Source: Owenia fusiformis (Eukaryota; Annelida; Polychaeta; Sabellida; Oweniidae). Taken from it: 64,000 nt of DNA. The stretch lies in the NCBI GenBank assembly GCA_903813345.2, contig CAIIXF020000147.1, forward strand, positions 1 to 64,000, read 5' to 3'. Positions 1 through 9,230 of this stretch are shown here, in pieces. Made by a program: the position numbers and the translations under genes. The number at the start of each line of letters is the position of its first letter. Position 1 is the stretch's first letter. The notes under the pieces were generated by a model. That model saw only the letters and a program-made list of their open reading frames with translations, was not told where the DNA came from and ran no database searches.

Positions 1-1229
1 CTGTATACAAAATTTTGAATCAAATAATTAAAGTGTAGTGTCAGAATCGCAAAAATAAGTTAAAACTATAAATTTGACCTAGATTTTGACCTAGGCATTT
101 TGGTGACCAAATTGTGAAGCTAGCTAGCTTTTGAGGTCCCTTTCTTTTATAGGCTTTCATTATGTGAAGCTGTACTCAGTCTTTATCTCGTATTTTACAC
201 TTCAAAAAAATCTTTTTTTCCCATTGCCATAACATGGGGCACCAAATTTAGCGATTTTTGAGCTTTCAAAACAACATAACTTCCAAACCAAAAATTTGGT
301 TTGCAGATTCAGATTCCTGAGAAAATTCTACCCTTAATTCATAACTCATACGTTAAATTTGGAGAACTTTTTAGTTTGACCTACTTTTCGGACACCATAT
401 CTCAAAAGTGGGTCAAAATACTTTCTGACGGCAAAAGGCTAACACTATTAGCACACTCTTGGCTACATGTATACAAAATTTGGAAGAATATAATTAATCT
501 GTAGTGTCAGAATCGCAAAAATAAGGAAAAACTTTGAATTTGACCTAGATTTTGACCTAGGCATTTTGGTGTCCAAATTTTTATGAAAAGAAGGTCTTGT
601 GGTCCCTTTCTTTTATGGGCTTCCATTATGTTTAGCTGTGCTTAGTCTATATCTCGTATTTTACACTTCAAAAAAATATTTTTTCCCATTGAATTAACAT
701 GGGGCACCAAATTTAGCGATTTTTGAATTTTCAAAACGCCATAACTTCTGAACCGGAAGTCAGATCGAAATTTGGTTTTCAGATTCGGAATCCTGAGAAA
801 ATTTCCTATAAGACTGATATGCTGGACATTGGATTCGGAGAAAAAAATTTTGGACCTCGTTTTCGGACACTGATATCTCGAAATCGGTTTGAGATACCAA
901 AAAACTAAATCGATCGTAGGTTTTCTACTTTTTTATGAGGAACACAATGAAAAAAACCAGGATCAAAAATATTAAAGGACGACCGAGTTAATGGGAAAAA
1001 GTGACAAAGTACTGGATTTGACCTAGTTCTTGACTTTTGACCTAGATAAAAATTTGACCTAATTTCCCAGAAAGCCGGATACAGTCTTAAGTTAACCATG
1101 TAAGTTAGATTAAGTAAGCTGTTATAGTTGACGAGAAATTTGGTAAGGAGGAAGAAAAAAGAATAACTAGATTTGTGAAATTGAACAAGTTCAATTTAAG
1201 ACTCCAGATTTATTTGACCTAGATAGATC
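1..1229 (+). repeat. Composite repeat unit C0 (5' truncated by window edge)
   Basis: Two M monomers are recognisable by their shared landmarks: GTGTCAGAATCGCAAAAA near 38 and 501, GACCTAGG boxes, and the CAAAACGCCATAACTTC box near 735. The second monomer runs into a terminal module of subtype Tb from about 870. That subtype is marked by an ATATCTCGAAATCGG start and a GAGGAACACAATGAAAAAAA stretch near 937. The TGACCT cluster lies at about 1017-1062, with a degenerate DR1 at 1031-1043 (TGACTTTTGACCT). The unit ends with AATAACTAG and the H1 hairpin at 1178-1197 (AAATTGAAC / GTTCAATTT, loop AA). Short open frames at 301-504 and 723-908 lack ATG starts and are not conserved as frames, so no gene is called. 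Confidence 0.85.
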
Positions 1230-1460
1230 AGTAAAGAGCTGAGTAAGTAACTGAGTAATTAGCTGAGTAAGTACCTTAGTAGTAGTTGAGTAAGTAGCTG
1301 AGTAAGTAACTGAGTAAAAAGCTGAGTAGGTAGCTGAGTAAGTAGCTGAGTAAGTACCTGAGTTAGTAGCTGTTGCTAAGTAAGTAATAACTAATTAAGT
1401 AATTGAGTAAGTAGTCAAATAAGTAGCTGAGTAGGTAGAGAGGTAAAGTAGGGTATGCAG
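1230..1460 (+). repeat. S1 minisatellite, 12-bp GCTGAGTAAGTA unit
   Basis: Degenerate tandem copies of a 12-bp unit (GCTGAGTAAGTA, with variants such as ACTGAGTAATTA and GCTGAGTAGGTA). It follows the H1 hairpin of C0 and leads into a type-A leader, as all but two S1 arrays here do (those two lead into the shorter A' leader). The array is almost the same in content as those at 7148-7378 and 23453-23685. Confidence 0.9.
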
Positions 1461-3926
1461 GAATTTTTGAAAGTATATTTGATCAATCTGCATCGTGAAT
1501 ACTGGCAAGTGCGAATTTCAAACTTCAAAATGGCGTAGAATCTAAACCGGGAGTCGGATTGCAATTTTAATTTCAGATCCGGATTCCTGAGGAAATTCTA
1601 CCCCTAATTCATAACTCATACTTTAAAATTGGAGATTTTTTTATTTTGACCTACATTTTGGACACCATATCTCAAAAGTGGGTCAAAAAACTTATTGACG
1701 GCAAAATGTTACATTATTAGCACACTCTTTGCTACAAGTATACAAAATTTCGGAGAATATCATTGAAGTGTAGTGTCAGAATCGCAAAATAAAAAAAAAC
1801 TATGAATTTGACCTAGATTTTGAACTAGGTATTTTGGTGTCCAAACTTTGAAGGAAAGTAGCTTTTGAGGTCCCCTTCTTCTATGGGCTTTCATTATGTT
1901 TAGCTGTACTCATTCTTTATCTCGTATTTTTACACTTCAAAAAATTATTCGGTCCCATTGATTTAACATGGGGCACCAAATTTAGCGATTTTTGAGATCT
2001 CAAAACGCCATAACTTCAGAACAAGTAGTCGGATCGAAATTTGGTTTGCAGATCTAGATTTCTGAGAAAATTCTACCCTTAATTCATAACTCATACGTTA
2101 AATTTTGAAAACTTTTTACTTTGGCCTACTTTTTGGACACCATATCTCAAAAGTGGGTCAAAATACTTTCTGACGGCAAAACGCTAACACTATTAGCATA
2201 CTCTTTGCTACCTGTATGCAAAATTTTAAAGCAAATCATTTAAATATAGTGTCAGAATCGCAAAAATAAGGGAAAACTATAAATTTGACCTAGATTTTGA
2301 CCTAGGCATTTTGGTGTCCAAATTTTGGAGCTAAGTAGCCTTCGAGGTCCCCTTCTTTAATAGGCTTTCATTATATTAAGCTGTACTCAGTCTATATCTC
2401 GTATTTTACACTTCAAAAAAATCTTTTTTTCCCATTGACATAACATGGGGCAGCAAATTTAGCGATTTTTGAGCTTTCAAAACACCCTTACTTCCGAACA
2501 GGAGGTCGAATCAAAATTTGATTTGCAGATTCGGATTCCTGATAAAATTCTACCCCTTATTCATAACTCATACGTTACATTTGAAGATTTTTTATTTTGA
2601 CCTACTTTTGGGACACCATATCTCAAAAGTGGGTCAAAATACTTTTTGACGGCAAAAGGCTAACACTATTAGCACACTCTTGGCTACATGTATACACAAT
2701 TTCGAAGAATATAATTAAAGTGTAGTGTCAGAATCGCAAAAATAAGGAAAAGCTTTGAATTTGACCTAGATTTTGACCTAGGCATTTTGTTGTCCAAATT
2801 TTCAAGATTAGAAGGTTTTGAGGTCCCCTTCTTTTATGGGCTTCCATTATGTTTAGCTGTACTTAGTCTATATCTCGTATTTTACACTTCAAAAAAATAT
2901 TTTTTCCGATTGACAAAACATGGGGCACCAAATTTAGCGATTTTTGAGCTTTCAAAACGCCATAACTTCCGAACCGGAAGTCGGATCGAAATTTGGTTTG
3001 CAGATTCGGATTCCTGAGAAAATTCTATACTTAATTCATAACTCAAACGTCAAATTTTGAGAATTTTTTATTTTGACCTACTTTTCGGACACCATATCTC
3101 AAAAATGGGGCAAAATACTTTCTGACGGCAAAAGGCTAACACTATTAGCAGACTCTTAGCTACATGTATACAAAATTTCGAAGAATATAATTAATCTGTT
3201 GTGTCAGAATCGCAAAAATAAGGAAAAACTTTGAATTTGACCTAGATTTTGACCTAGGCATTTTGGTGTCCAAATTTTGAAGCTAGATGGCTTATGAGGT
3301 CCCCTTCTTTTAAAAGCTTTCATTATATTTAGCTGAACTCAGTCTATATTTCGTATTTTTCACTTCAAAAAAATCTTTTTTCCCATTGACTTAACATGGG
3401 CACCAAATTTAGCGATTTTTGAGCTTTCAAAACGCCATAACTTCCGAACGGGAAGTCGGATCAAAATTTGGTTTGCAGATTCGGATTCCTGAGAAAATTC
3501 TACCCTTATTTTATAGCTCATATGTTAAATTTGGAGACATTTTTGGTTTTGACCTACTTTCAGGACGCCATATCTCAAAATCGCTAAGAGTAATCAAAAA
3601 ACGGATGGCAAATTCTCGATTTGTTTTTTTCTAAGCTACATGTAGAAACTAAGATGAAGTAGTTACGACAAACAACAACGAAGATAATTGACAGAATGTT
3701 GATTTGACCTTGATTTGACCTAGTTCTTGACCCTTGACCTAGATAAAAATTTGACCTTATTTCCCATCATCCCAGGTACTGTCCCTAGTTGATCATGTAA
3801 GCAGCTTAAAGTAAATTCTTTTAGTTGGTGAGAAATCTGGGAAGGAGGAAGATTCTGAAAGAATAATAATAACTAGACATGTAAATTGAACAAGTTCAAT
3901 TCAAGACTCCAGATTTCAGACTTTTT
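1461..3926 (+). repeat. Composite repeat unit C1 (leader A, four M monomers, T module)
   Basis: Leader A (GATCAATCTGCATCGTGAAT near 1480) is followed by four M monomers with GTGTCAGAATCGC landmarks near 1768, 2248, 2722 and 3200, giving a period of about 477 bp. The terminal module is subtype Ta from about 3570, with the variant DR1 TGACCCTTGACCT at 3728-3740, then AATAATAACTAG and an H1 hairpin at 3883-3902 whose last base pair is mismatched. Positions 1578-1587 (TCCGGATTCC) are the uninterrupted counterpart of the site where the foldback transposon sits in C5. The unit is very close in sequence to C5 and to the first part of C9. No coding gene is seen. Confidence 0.85.
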
Positions 3927-3990
3927 TAAGCTGAGTCATCCAAATACTTGTAAGCTGAGTCATTCAGAATAAGCTGAGTCAGCTAGAATA
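3927..3990 (+). repeat. S2 short tandem array (CTGAGTCATCCAGAATAAG type)
   Basis: About three copies of a degenerate 19- to 28-bp unit built on AAGCTGAGTCAT(C/T)CAGAAT. It follows the H1 hairpin of C1 and precedes a type-B leader. Confidence 0.8.
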
Positions 3991-5526
3991 TAGATATTTA
4001 GACAACTCTTAAGAATGTTATCTTCGACTCCATTGGCTTAACATGGGGATATCATCATATCGACTTTTCGAGACTTCAAACCGCGTGCTATAACTATCTT
4101 ATCAGAAGTTGGATCGAAATTTGGTTTAAAGATTCTGATTCCTGAGAAAATTCTACCCTTAATTCATAACTTATACGTTAAATTTGGAGAAGTTTTTATT
4201 TTGACCTACTTTTCAGACACCATATCTCAAAAGTGGGTCAAAATACTTTCTGACGGCAGAAGGCTAACACTTTAAGCACACTCTTTGCTACCTTTGTAGA
4301 AAATTTCGAAGCAAATCATTAAAGTGTAATGTCAGAATCACAAAAATAAGGAAAAACTATGAATTTGACCTAGATTTTGACCTAGGCATTTTGGTGTCCA
4401 CATTTTAAAGCTAGATAGCCTTCGAGGTCCTCTTCTTTTATAGGCTTTCAGAATGTTAAGCTGTACTCAGTTTATATCTGGTATTTTACACTTCAAAAAA
4501 ATCTTTTTTCTCATTGACATAACATGGGGCACCAAATTTAGCGATTTTTGAGCTTTCAAAACGCCATAACTTCTGAACAAAAAGTCGGATTGAAATTTGG
4601 TTTGCAGATTCGGATTCCTGGGAAAATTCTACTCTTAATTCATAGCTCATATATTAAATTTGGAGAACTTTTTATTTTGACCTACTTTTCTGACACTATA
4701 TCTCAAAAGTGGGTCAAAATACTTTCTGACGGCAAAAAGCTAACACTATTAGCACACTCTTTGCTACCTGTATACAAAATTTTGAAGTAAATTATCAAAG
4801 TGTAGTGTCAGAATCGTAAAAATAAGGGAAAACTATGAATTTGACCTAGATTTTGACCGAGGCATTTTGGTGTCCAAATTTTGAAGCTATGTAGCTTTTG
4901 ATGTCGCCTTCTTTTATAAGCATTCATTATGTTAAGCTGTACCCAGTCTATATCTTGTATTTTACACTTCGAAAAAGTCTTTTTTCCCATTGACTTAACA
5001 TAGGCACCAAATTTAGCGATTTTGGAGCTTTCAAAACGCCATAACTTCCGAACTGGAAGTCTGATCCAAATTTGGTTTGCAGATTCGAATTCCTGAGATC
5101 ATTCTACACTTATTTCATAACTCACATGTTGAATTTGAAGAACTTTTTGTTCTGACCTACTTTCCGGACGCCATATCTCAAAATCAGTAAGAGTAATCAA
5201 AATTCTGATGTCATATCTTTGATTCGCCTTTTTCTAAGCTACACGATGAAAAAAAGATGAAGGAGTTACGAAGCATATTGACGAAGATATGATGAAGAAT
5301 GTTGAAAATGTAAGATTTGACCTAGTTCTTGACCTTTGACCTAGATAAAAATTTGACCTAATTTCCCAGAAAGCAGGATACAGTCTTTAGTCAACCATGT
5401 AAGTTGGATTAAGTAAGATGTTATAGTTGGAGAGGAAATCTGTTAGGAGGAAGAAGAAAAAAGAAAAAAAAGAATAACTAGATTGGTAAATTGAACAAAG
5501 TTCAATTTAAGACTCCAGATTGATTT
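3991..5526 (+). repeat. Composite repeat unit C2 (leader B, two M monomers, T module)
   Basis: Leader B is recognised by CCATTGGCTTAACATGGGGA near 4030 and ATCATCATATCGACTTTTCG, then a GGTTTAAAGATTC variant of the M box. M landmarks fall near 4326 and 4802. The Ta module starts near 5171 with a perfect DR1 (TGACCTTTGACCT) at 5330-5342. H1 is at 5488-5508 with a three-base loop. Short frames at 4548-4790 and 4808-4990 are by-products of the repeat. Confidence 0.85.
5330..5342 (-). promoter_or_regulatory. Perfect DR1-type nuclear-receptor motif (representative)
   Basis: On the minus strand this reads AGGTCA-A-AGGTCA, the textbook DR1 response element bound by RXR, HNF4 and COUP-TF type nuclear receptors in animals. 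It sits in the four-box cluster of the T module. The same exact 13-mer occurs at 6949, 19488, 21237, 23119, 25594, 26992, 28587, 30340, 60126 and 62807. One-base variants occur at 1031, 3728 and 17600. Whether any receptor binds is not shown, and the motif may be a chance property of the repeat. Confidence 0.4.
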
Positions 5527-5710
5527 ACTTGAGTAGGTAGCTGAGTAAGTAACTGAGTAGCAAGCTGAGTATGTAGATGATTAAGTAATTGAGTAAGTAG
5601 CTGAGTAGGTAGCTGAGAAGGAAGCTGAGTAAGCTGCTGAGTAAGTAGCTGAGTAGGTAGCCGAGAAATAGGTAGCAGAGTAGGTATGTAGGTAGGTAGG
5701 TAAGTAGGAA
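5527..5710 (+). repeat. S1 minisatellite, GCTGAGTAAGTA unit
   Basis: Degenerate 12-bp array with GAGTAGGTAGCT and GAGAAGGAAGCT variants, decaying at its 3' end into GTAGGTAGGTAAGTAGG. It is followed by a shorter leader form (GAATTTTTGACCG, called A' here), shared with C7. Confidence 0.9.
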
Positions 5711-6474
5711 TTTTTGACCGAAAGTCGGATTGAAATTTGGTTTGCAGATTCAGATTCCTGGGAAAATTCTACCCTTATTTCATAACTCATACATTAAATT
5801 TGGAGATTTTTTTTATTTTGACCCACTTTTAGGACGCCATATCTCAAAAATGGGTCAAAATACTTTCTGACAGCAAAAGGCTATCACTATTAGCACACTC
5901 TTTTCTACCTGTATACAAAATTTTGAAGCAAATCCTAAATGTGTAGTGCCAGAATCGCAAAAATAAGGAAAAACTATGAATATGACCTAGATTTTGACCT
6001 ATGGCATTTTGGTATCCAAATATTGAAACTAGGAAGCTTTTGGGGTCCCCTTCTTTTATAGGAATTCATTATCTTAAGCTGTACTCTGTCTATATCTCGT
6101 ATTTTACACTTCAAAAAAATCTTTTTTCCTTGACTTTCTATCAGGATACCATCAGATCGATTTTTCTCGAAATTTCAAAACGCCATAACTTCCGAACAGG
6201 GAGTCGGATCGAAATTTGGTTTGCAGATTCGGATTCCTGACAAAATTCTACCCCTTATTCATAATTCATACATTGAATTTGGAGAGTTTTTTGTTTTGAC
6301 CTACTTTCCAGACGCCATATTTCAAAATCAGTAAGAGTTATCAAAAAACGGATGGCACACTTATAAAAGGGCTGTTTATAAGCTACATGATGAAAAAAAG
6401 ATGAAGATGTTTCGATAAATAACGATGACGATAATTGATAGAATATTGAAAATGTAAGATTTGACCCAGTTCTA
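5711..6474 (+). repeat. Composite repeat unit C3 (short, T module truncated)
   Basis: Leader A' leads into one M monomer (landmark GTGCCAGAATCGC near 5944). At about 6127 the monomer switches to type-C leader sequence (TTGACTTTCTATCAGGATAC), an internal junction also found in C7 and C14. The terminal module (Ta, from about 6313) stops after GATTTGACCCAGTTCT at 6474. It therefore lacks the DR1, the (AAT)n/ACTAG site and the H1 hairpin, and it is fused directly to a purine array. This is the only unit without a hairpin end or a hairpin/satellite array. Confidence 0.8.
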
Positions 6475-6586
6475 GGATAGGATAGGATATAGAATAGGAA
6501 GGAAGGATAGGATAGGAAGGAAAGGATAGAAAGGAAGGATAGATAGGAAGGATATGATCAGAAAGGATAGGAAGGAAGGATGGATG
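6475..6586 (+). repeat. S3 purine-rich array (GGATAGGATAGAA type)
   Basis: Strongly strand-asymmetric tandem repeats of AGGATAGGATAG / GGAAGGATAG, almost pure purine on the + strand. The array ends in GGATGGATGA before a type-C leader. Confidence 0.9.
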
Positions 6587-7147
6587 ATTTTTTCTATATT
6601 TTCTTTGCTACTCTTGACTTTCTATCAGGATAACATCAGATCGATTTTTCTCGAAATTTTCAAAACGCCATAACTTTCGAACCGGTAGTCGGATCAGAAT
6701 TTGGTTTGCAGATTCAGATTCCTGAGAAAATTCTACACTTATTTCATAGCTCATATGTTAAATTTGGTTAACTTTTTAGTTTGACCTACTTTCCGGACGC
6801 CATATCTCAAAATCGGTAAGAATAATCAAAAAACGGATGACACACTCTCGATTTGTTTTTTTCTAAGCTACATGATGAAAAAAAGATGAAGGAGTAACGA
6901 TAAACAACAACGAAGATAATTGACAGAATGTCGATTTGACCTAGTTCTTGACCTTTGACCTAGATAAAAATTTGACCTAATTTCCCATGATCCCAGATAC
7001 ATTCCCTAGTTGATCATGTAAGCAGCTTAAAGTAAGCTCTTCTAGTTGGTGAGAAATCTGGGAAGGAGGAAGAATAACTAGATTTGTGAAATTGAACAAG
7101 TTCAATTTAAGACTCCAGATTTATTTGACCTAGATTGATCAGTAAAG
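6587..7147 (+). repeat. Composite repeat unit C4 (leader C and T only, no complete M monomer)
   Basis: Leader C (CTCTTGACTTTCTATCAGGA near 6610) runs through a single partial M segment straight into a Ta module near 6800. It is the shortest complete unit of the family. A perfect DR1 lies at 6949-6961 and H1 at 7089-7108. It shows that leader plus T is the minimum unit and that M monomers are the variable-number part. Confidence 0.85.
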
Positions 7148-7378
7148 AGCTGAGTAAGTAACTGAGTAATTAGCTGAGTAAGTACCTTAGTAGTCGTTGA
7201 GTAAGTAGCTGAGTAAGTAACTGAGTAAAAAGCTGAGTAGGTAGCTGAGTAAGTAGCTGAGTAAGTACCTGAGTTAGTAGCTGAGTAAGTTGCTAAGTAA
7301 GTAATAACTAATTAAGTAATTGAGTAAGTAGTCAAATAAGTAGCTGAGTAGGTAGAGAGGTAAAGTAGGGTATGCAGG
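7148..7378 (+). repeat. S1 minisatellite, GCTGAGTAAGTA unit
   Basis: 12-bp degenerate array nearly identical in order of variants to the one at 1230-1460, including the ACTAATTAAGTAATTGAG and GTCAAATAAGTAGC interruptions. This indicates that C1 and C5 were copied together with their 5' arrays. Confidence 0.9.
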
Positions 7379-7504
7379 AATTTTTGAAAGTATATTTGAT
7401 CAATCTGCATCGTGAATACTGGCAAGTGTGAATTTCAAACTTCAAAATGGCGTAGAATCTAAACCGGGGGTCGGATTGCAATTTTGATTTCAGATCCGGA
7501 TTCC
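7379..7504 (+). repeat. Composite repeat unit C5, 5' fragment (split by transposon)
   Basis: Leader A and the first M box, ending in CAGATCCGGATTCC at 7504. The unit resumes at 15450 on the other side of the inserted transposon. Sequence before the break matches C1 at about 1461-1587 almost base for base. Confidence 0.9.
7495..7504. repeat. Target-site duplication, left copy (10 bp)
   Basis: TCCGGATTCC abuts the first base of the left terminal inverted repeat and is repeated exactly at 15450-15459. The paralogous empty site at 1578-1587 has it once. Confidence 0.93.
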
Positions 7505-8928
7505 GGGTGTCTACAAAACTAAGACCTAAGACCTACAAAACTAAGACCCCCCACGTAATAAAACTAAGACCCTGTTATAAAACTAAGACCCCCCACGTTA
7601 TAAGACTAAGACCCTGTTATAAAACTAAGACCCCCCATGTAATAAAACTAAGACCCTGTTATAAAACTAAGACCCCCACGTTATAAAACTAAGACCCTGT
7701 TATAAAACTAAGACCACCCACGTAATAAAACTAAGACCCCCCCACGTTATAAAACTAAGACCCTGTTATAAAACTAAGACCCCCCACGTTATAAAACTAA
7801 GACCCTGTTATAAAACTAAGACCCCCCACGTTATAAAACTAAGACCCTGTTATAAAACTAAGACCCCCACGTAATAAAACTAAGACCCTGTTATAAAACT
7901 AAGACCCCCACGTTATAAAACTAAGACCCTCCACGTAATAAAACTAAGACCCTCCACGTAATAAAACTAAGACCCTGTTATAAAACTAAGACCGCCCACG
8001 TAATAAAACTAAGACCCCCCCCCACGTTATAAAACTAAGACCCTGTTATAAAACTAAGACCCCCCACGTTATAAAACTAAGACCCTGTTATAAAACTAAG
8101 ACCGCCCACGTAATAAAACTAAGACCCCCCCCCCACGTTATAAAACTAAGACCCTGTTATAAAACTAAGACCCCCCACGTTATAAAACTAAGACCCCCCA
8201 CGTTATAAAACTAAGACCCTGTTATAAAACTAAGACCCCCCACGTTATAAAACTAAGACCCTGTTATAAAACTAAGACCCCTCACGTTATAAAACTAAGA
8301 CCCCCCACGTAATAAAACTAAGACCCTGTTATAAAACTAAGACCCCCACGTTATAAAACTAAGACCCTCCACGTAATTAAACTAAGACCCTCCACGTAAT
8401 AAAACTAAGACCCTGTTATAAAACTAAGACCGCCCACGTAATAAAACTAAGACCCCCCACGTTATAAAACTAAGACCCTGTTATAAAACTAAGACCCCCC
8501 ACGTTATAAAACTAAGACCCTGTTATAAAACTAAGACCGCCCACGTAATAAAACTAAGACCCCCCCCCATGTTATAAAACTAAGACCCTGTTATAAAACT
8601 AAGACCCCCCACGTTATAAAACTAAGACCCTGTTATAAAACTAAGACCCCCCACGTTATAAAACTAAGACCCTATTATAAAACTAAGACCCCTCACGTTA
8701 TAAAACTAAGACCCCCCACGTAATAAAACTAAGACCCTGTTATAAAGCTAAGACCCCCCACGTTATAAAACTAAGACCCTGTTATAAAACTAAGACCCCC
8801 CCACGTAATAAAACTAAGACCCTGTTATAAAACTAAGACCCCCACGTTATAAAACTTAGACACTGTTACAAAACTAAGACCCCCACGTAATAAAACTAAG
8901 ACCCTGTTATAAAACTAAGACCCCCCCA
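7505..8928 (+). repeat. Left TIR, outer part: tandem AAAACTAAGACC array
   Basis: Roughly 70 copies of a 19-23 bp unit, TTATAAAACTAAGACCCTG alternating with AATAAAACTAAGACCCCCCACG. The constant core is AAAACTAAGACC; the linker is either CTGTTAT or C(n)ACGTTAT/CACGTAAT, with a C tract of 3 to 9 bases. The first 45 bases carry the degenerate motif TACAAAACTAAGACC twice, so the array seems to be an expansion of a subterminal motif. All C-rich on this strand. Confidence 0.95.
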
Positions 8929-9230
8929 GAATATTTTGAATTTTTCAGAAAATGTGTCCAACATATTGCTCTAAATGATAGGAGCTTTGAAATTTTGATT
9001 AAAAGAGCAGGTAAGGTATGGCAAGCCATTTTCAAAGGGCTATATCTTTAGTTCGAAGAATAAGTTAACCACAAAATCAAATGGTTCTGTTAGATCCATG
9101 TCTTATCTTCAATAAATGACATAAGGATGATAATCAAGTTGATTGAATTATCTCTTAAGCTGTCCCTAATCCACCCATCCTCACCAATTTTCCCTAATTC
9201 AGATGCAATTTTCACCAAAAGTGCAGGCCT
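8929..9230 (+). repeat. Left TIR, inner part
   Basis: Non-tandem sequence whose reverse complement recurs at about 13445-13843. Matching landmarks include TCAGAAAATGTG at 8947, ATGATAGGAGCTTTGAAA at 8976, GGCAAGCCATTTTCAAAGGG at 9019, ATGGTTCTGTTAGATCCATG near 9080 and CACCAATTTTCCCTAATTC near 9182. The match carries scattered substitutions and one block of about 90 bp present only on the right side, so the arms have diverged since insertion. Confidence 0.85.

Noticed and set aside
7505-8928. Telomere-like repeat (CTAAGACCC resembles CTAACCC)
   Set aside because: The unit is 19-23 bp, irregular, and has an exact inverted partner within a transposon bounded by a target-site duplication.
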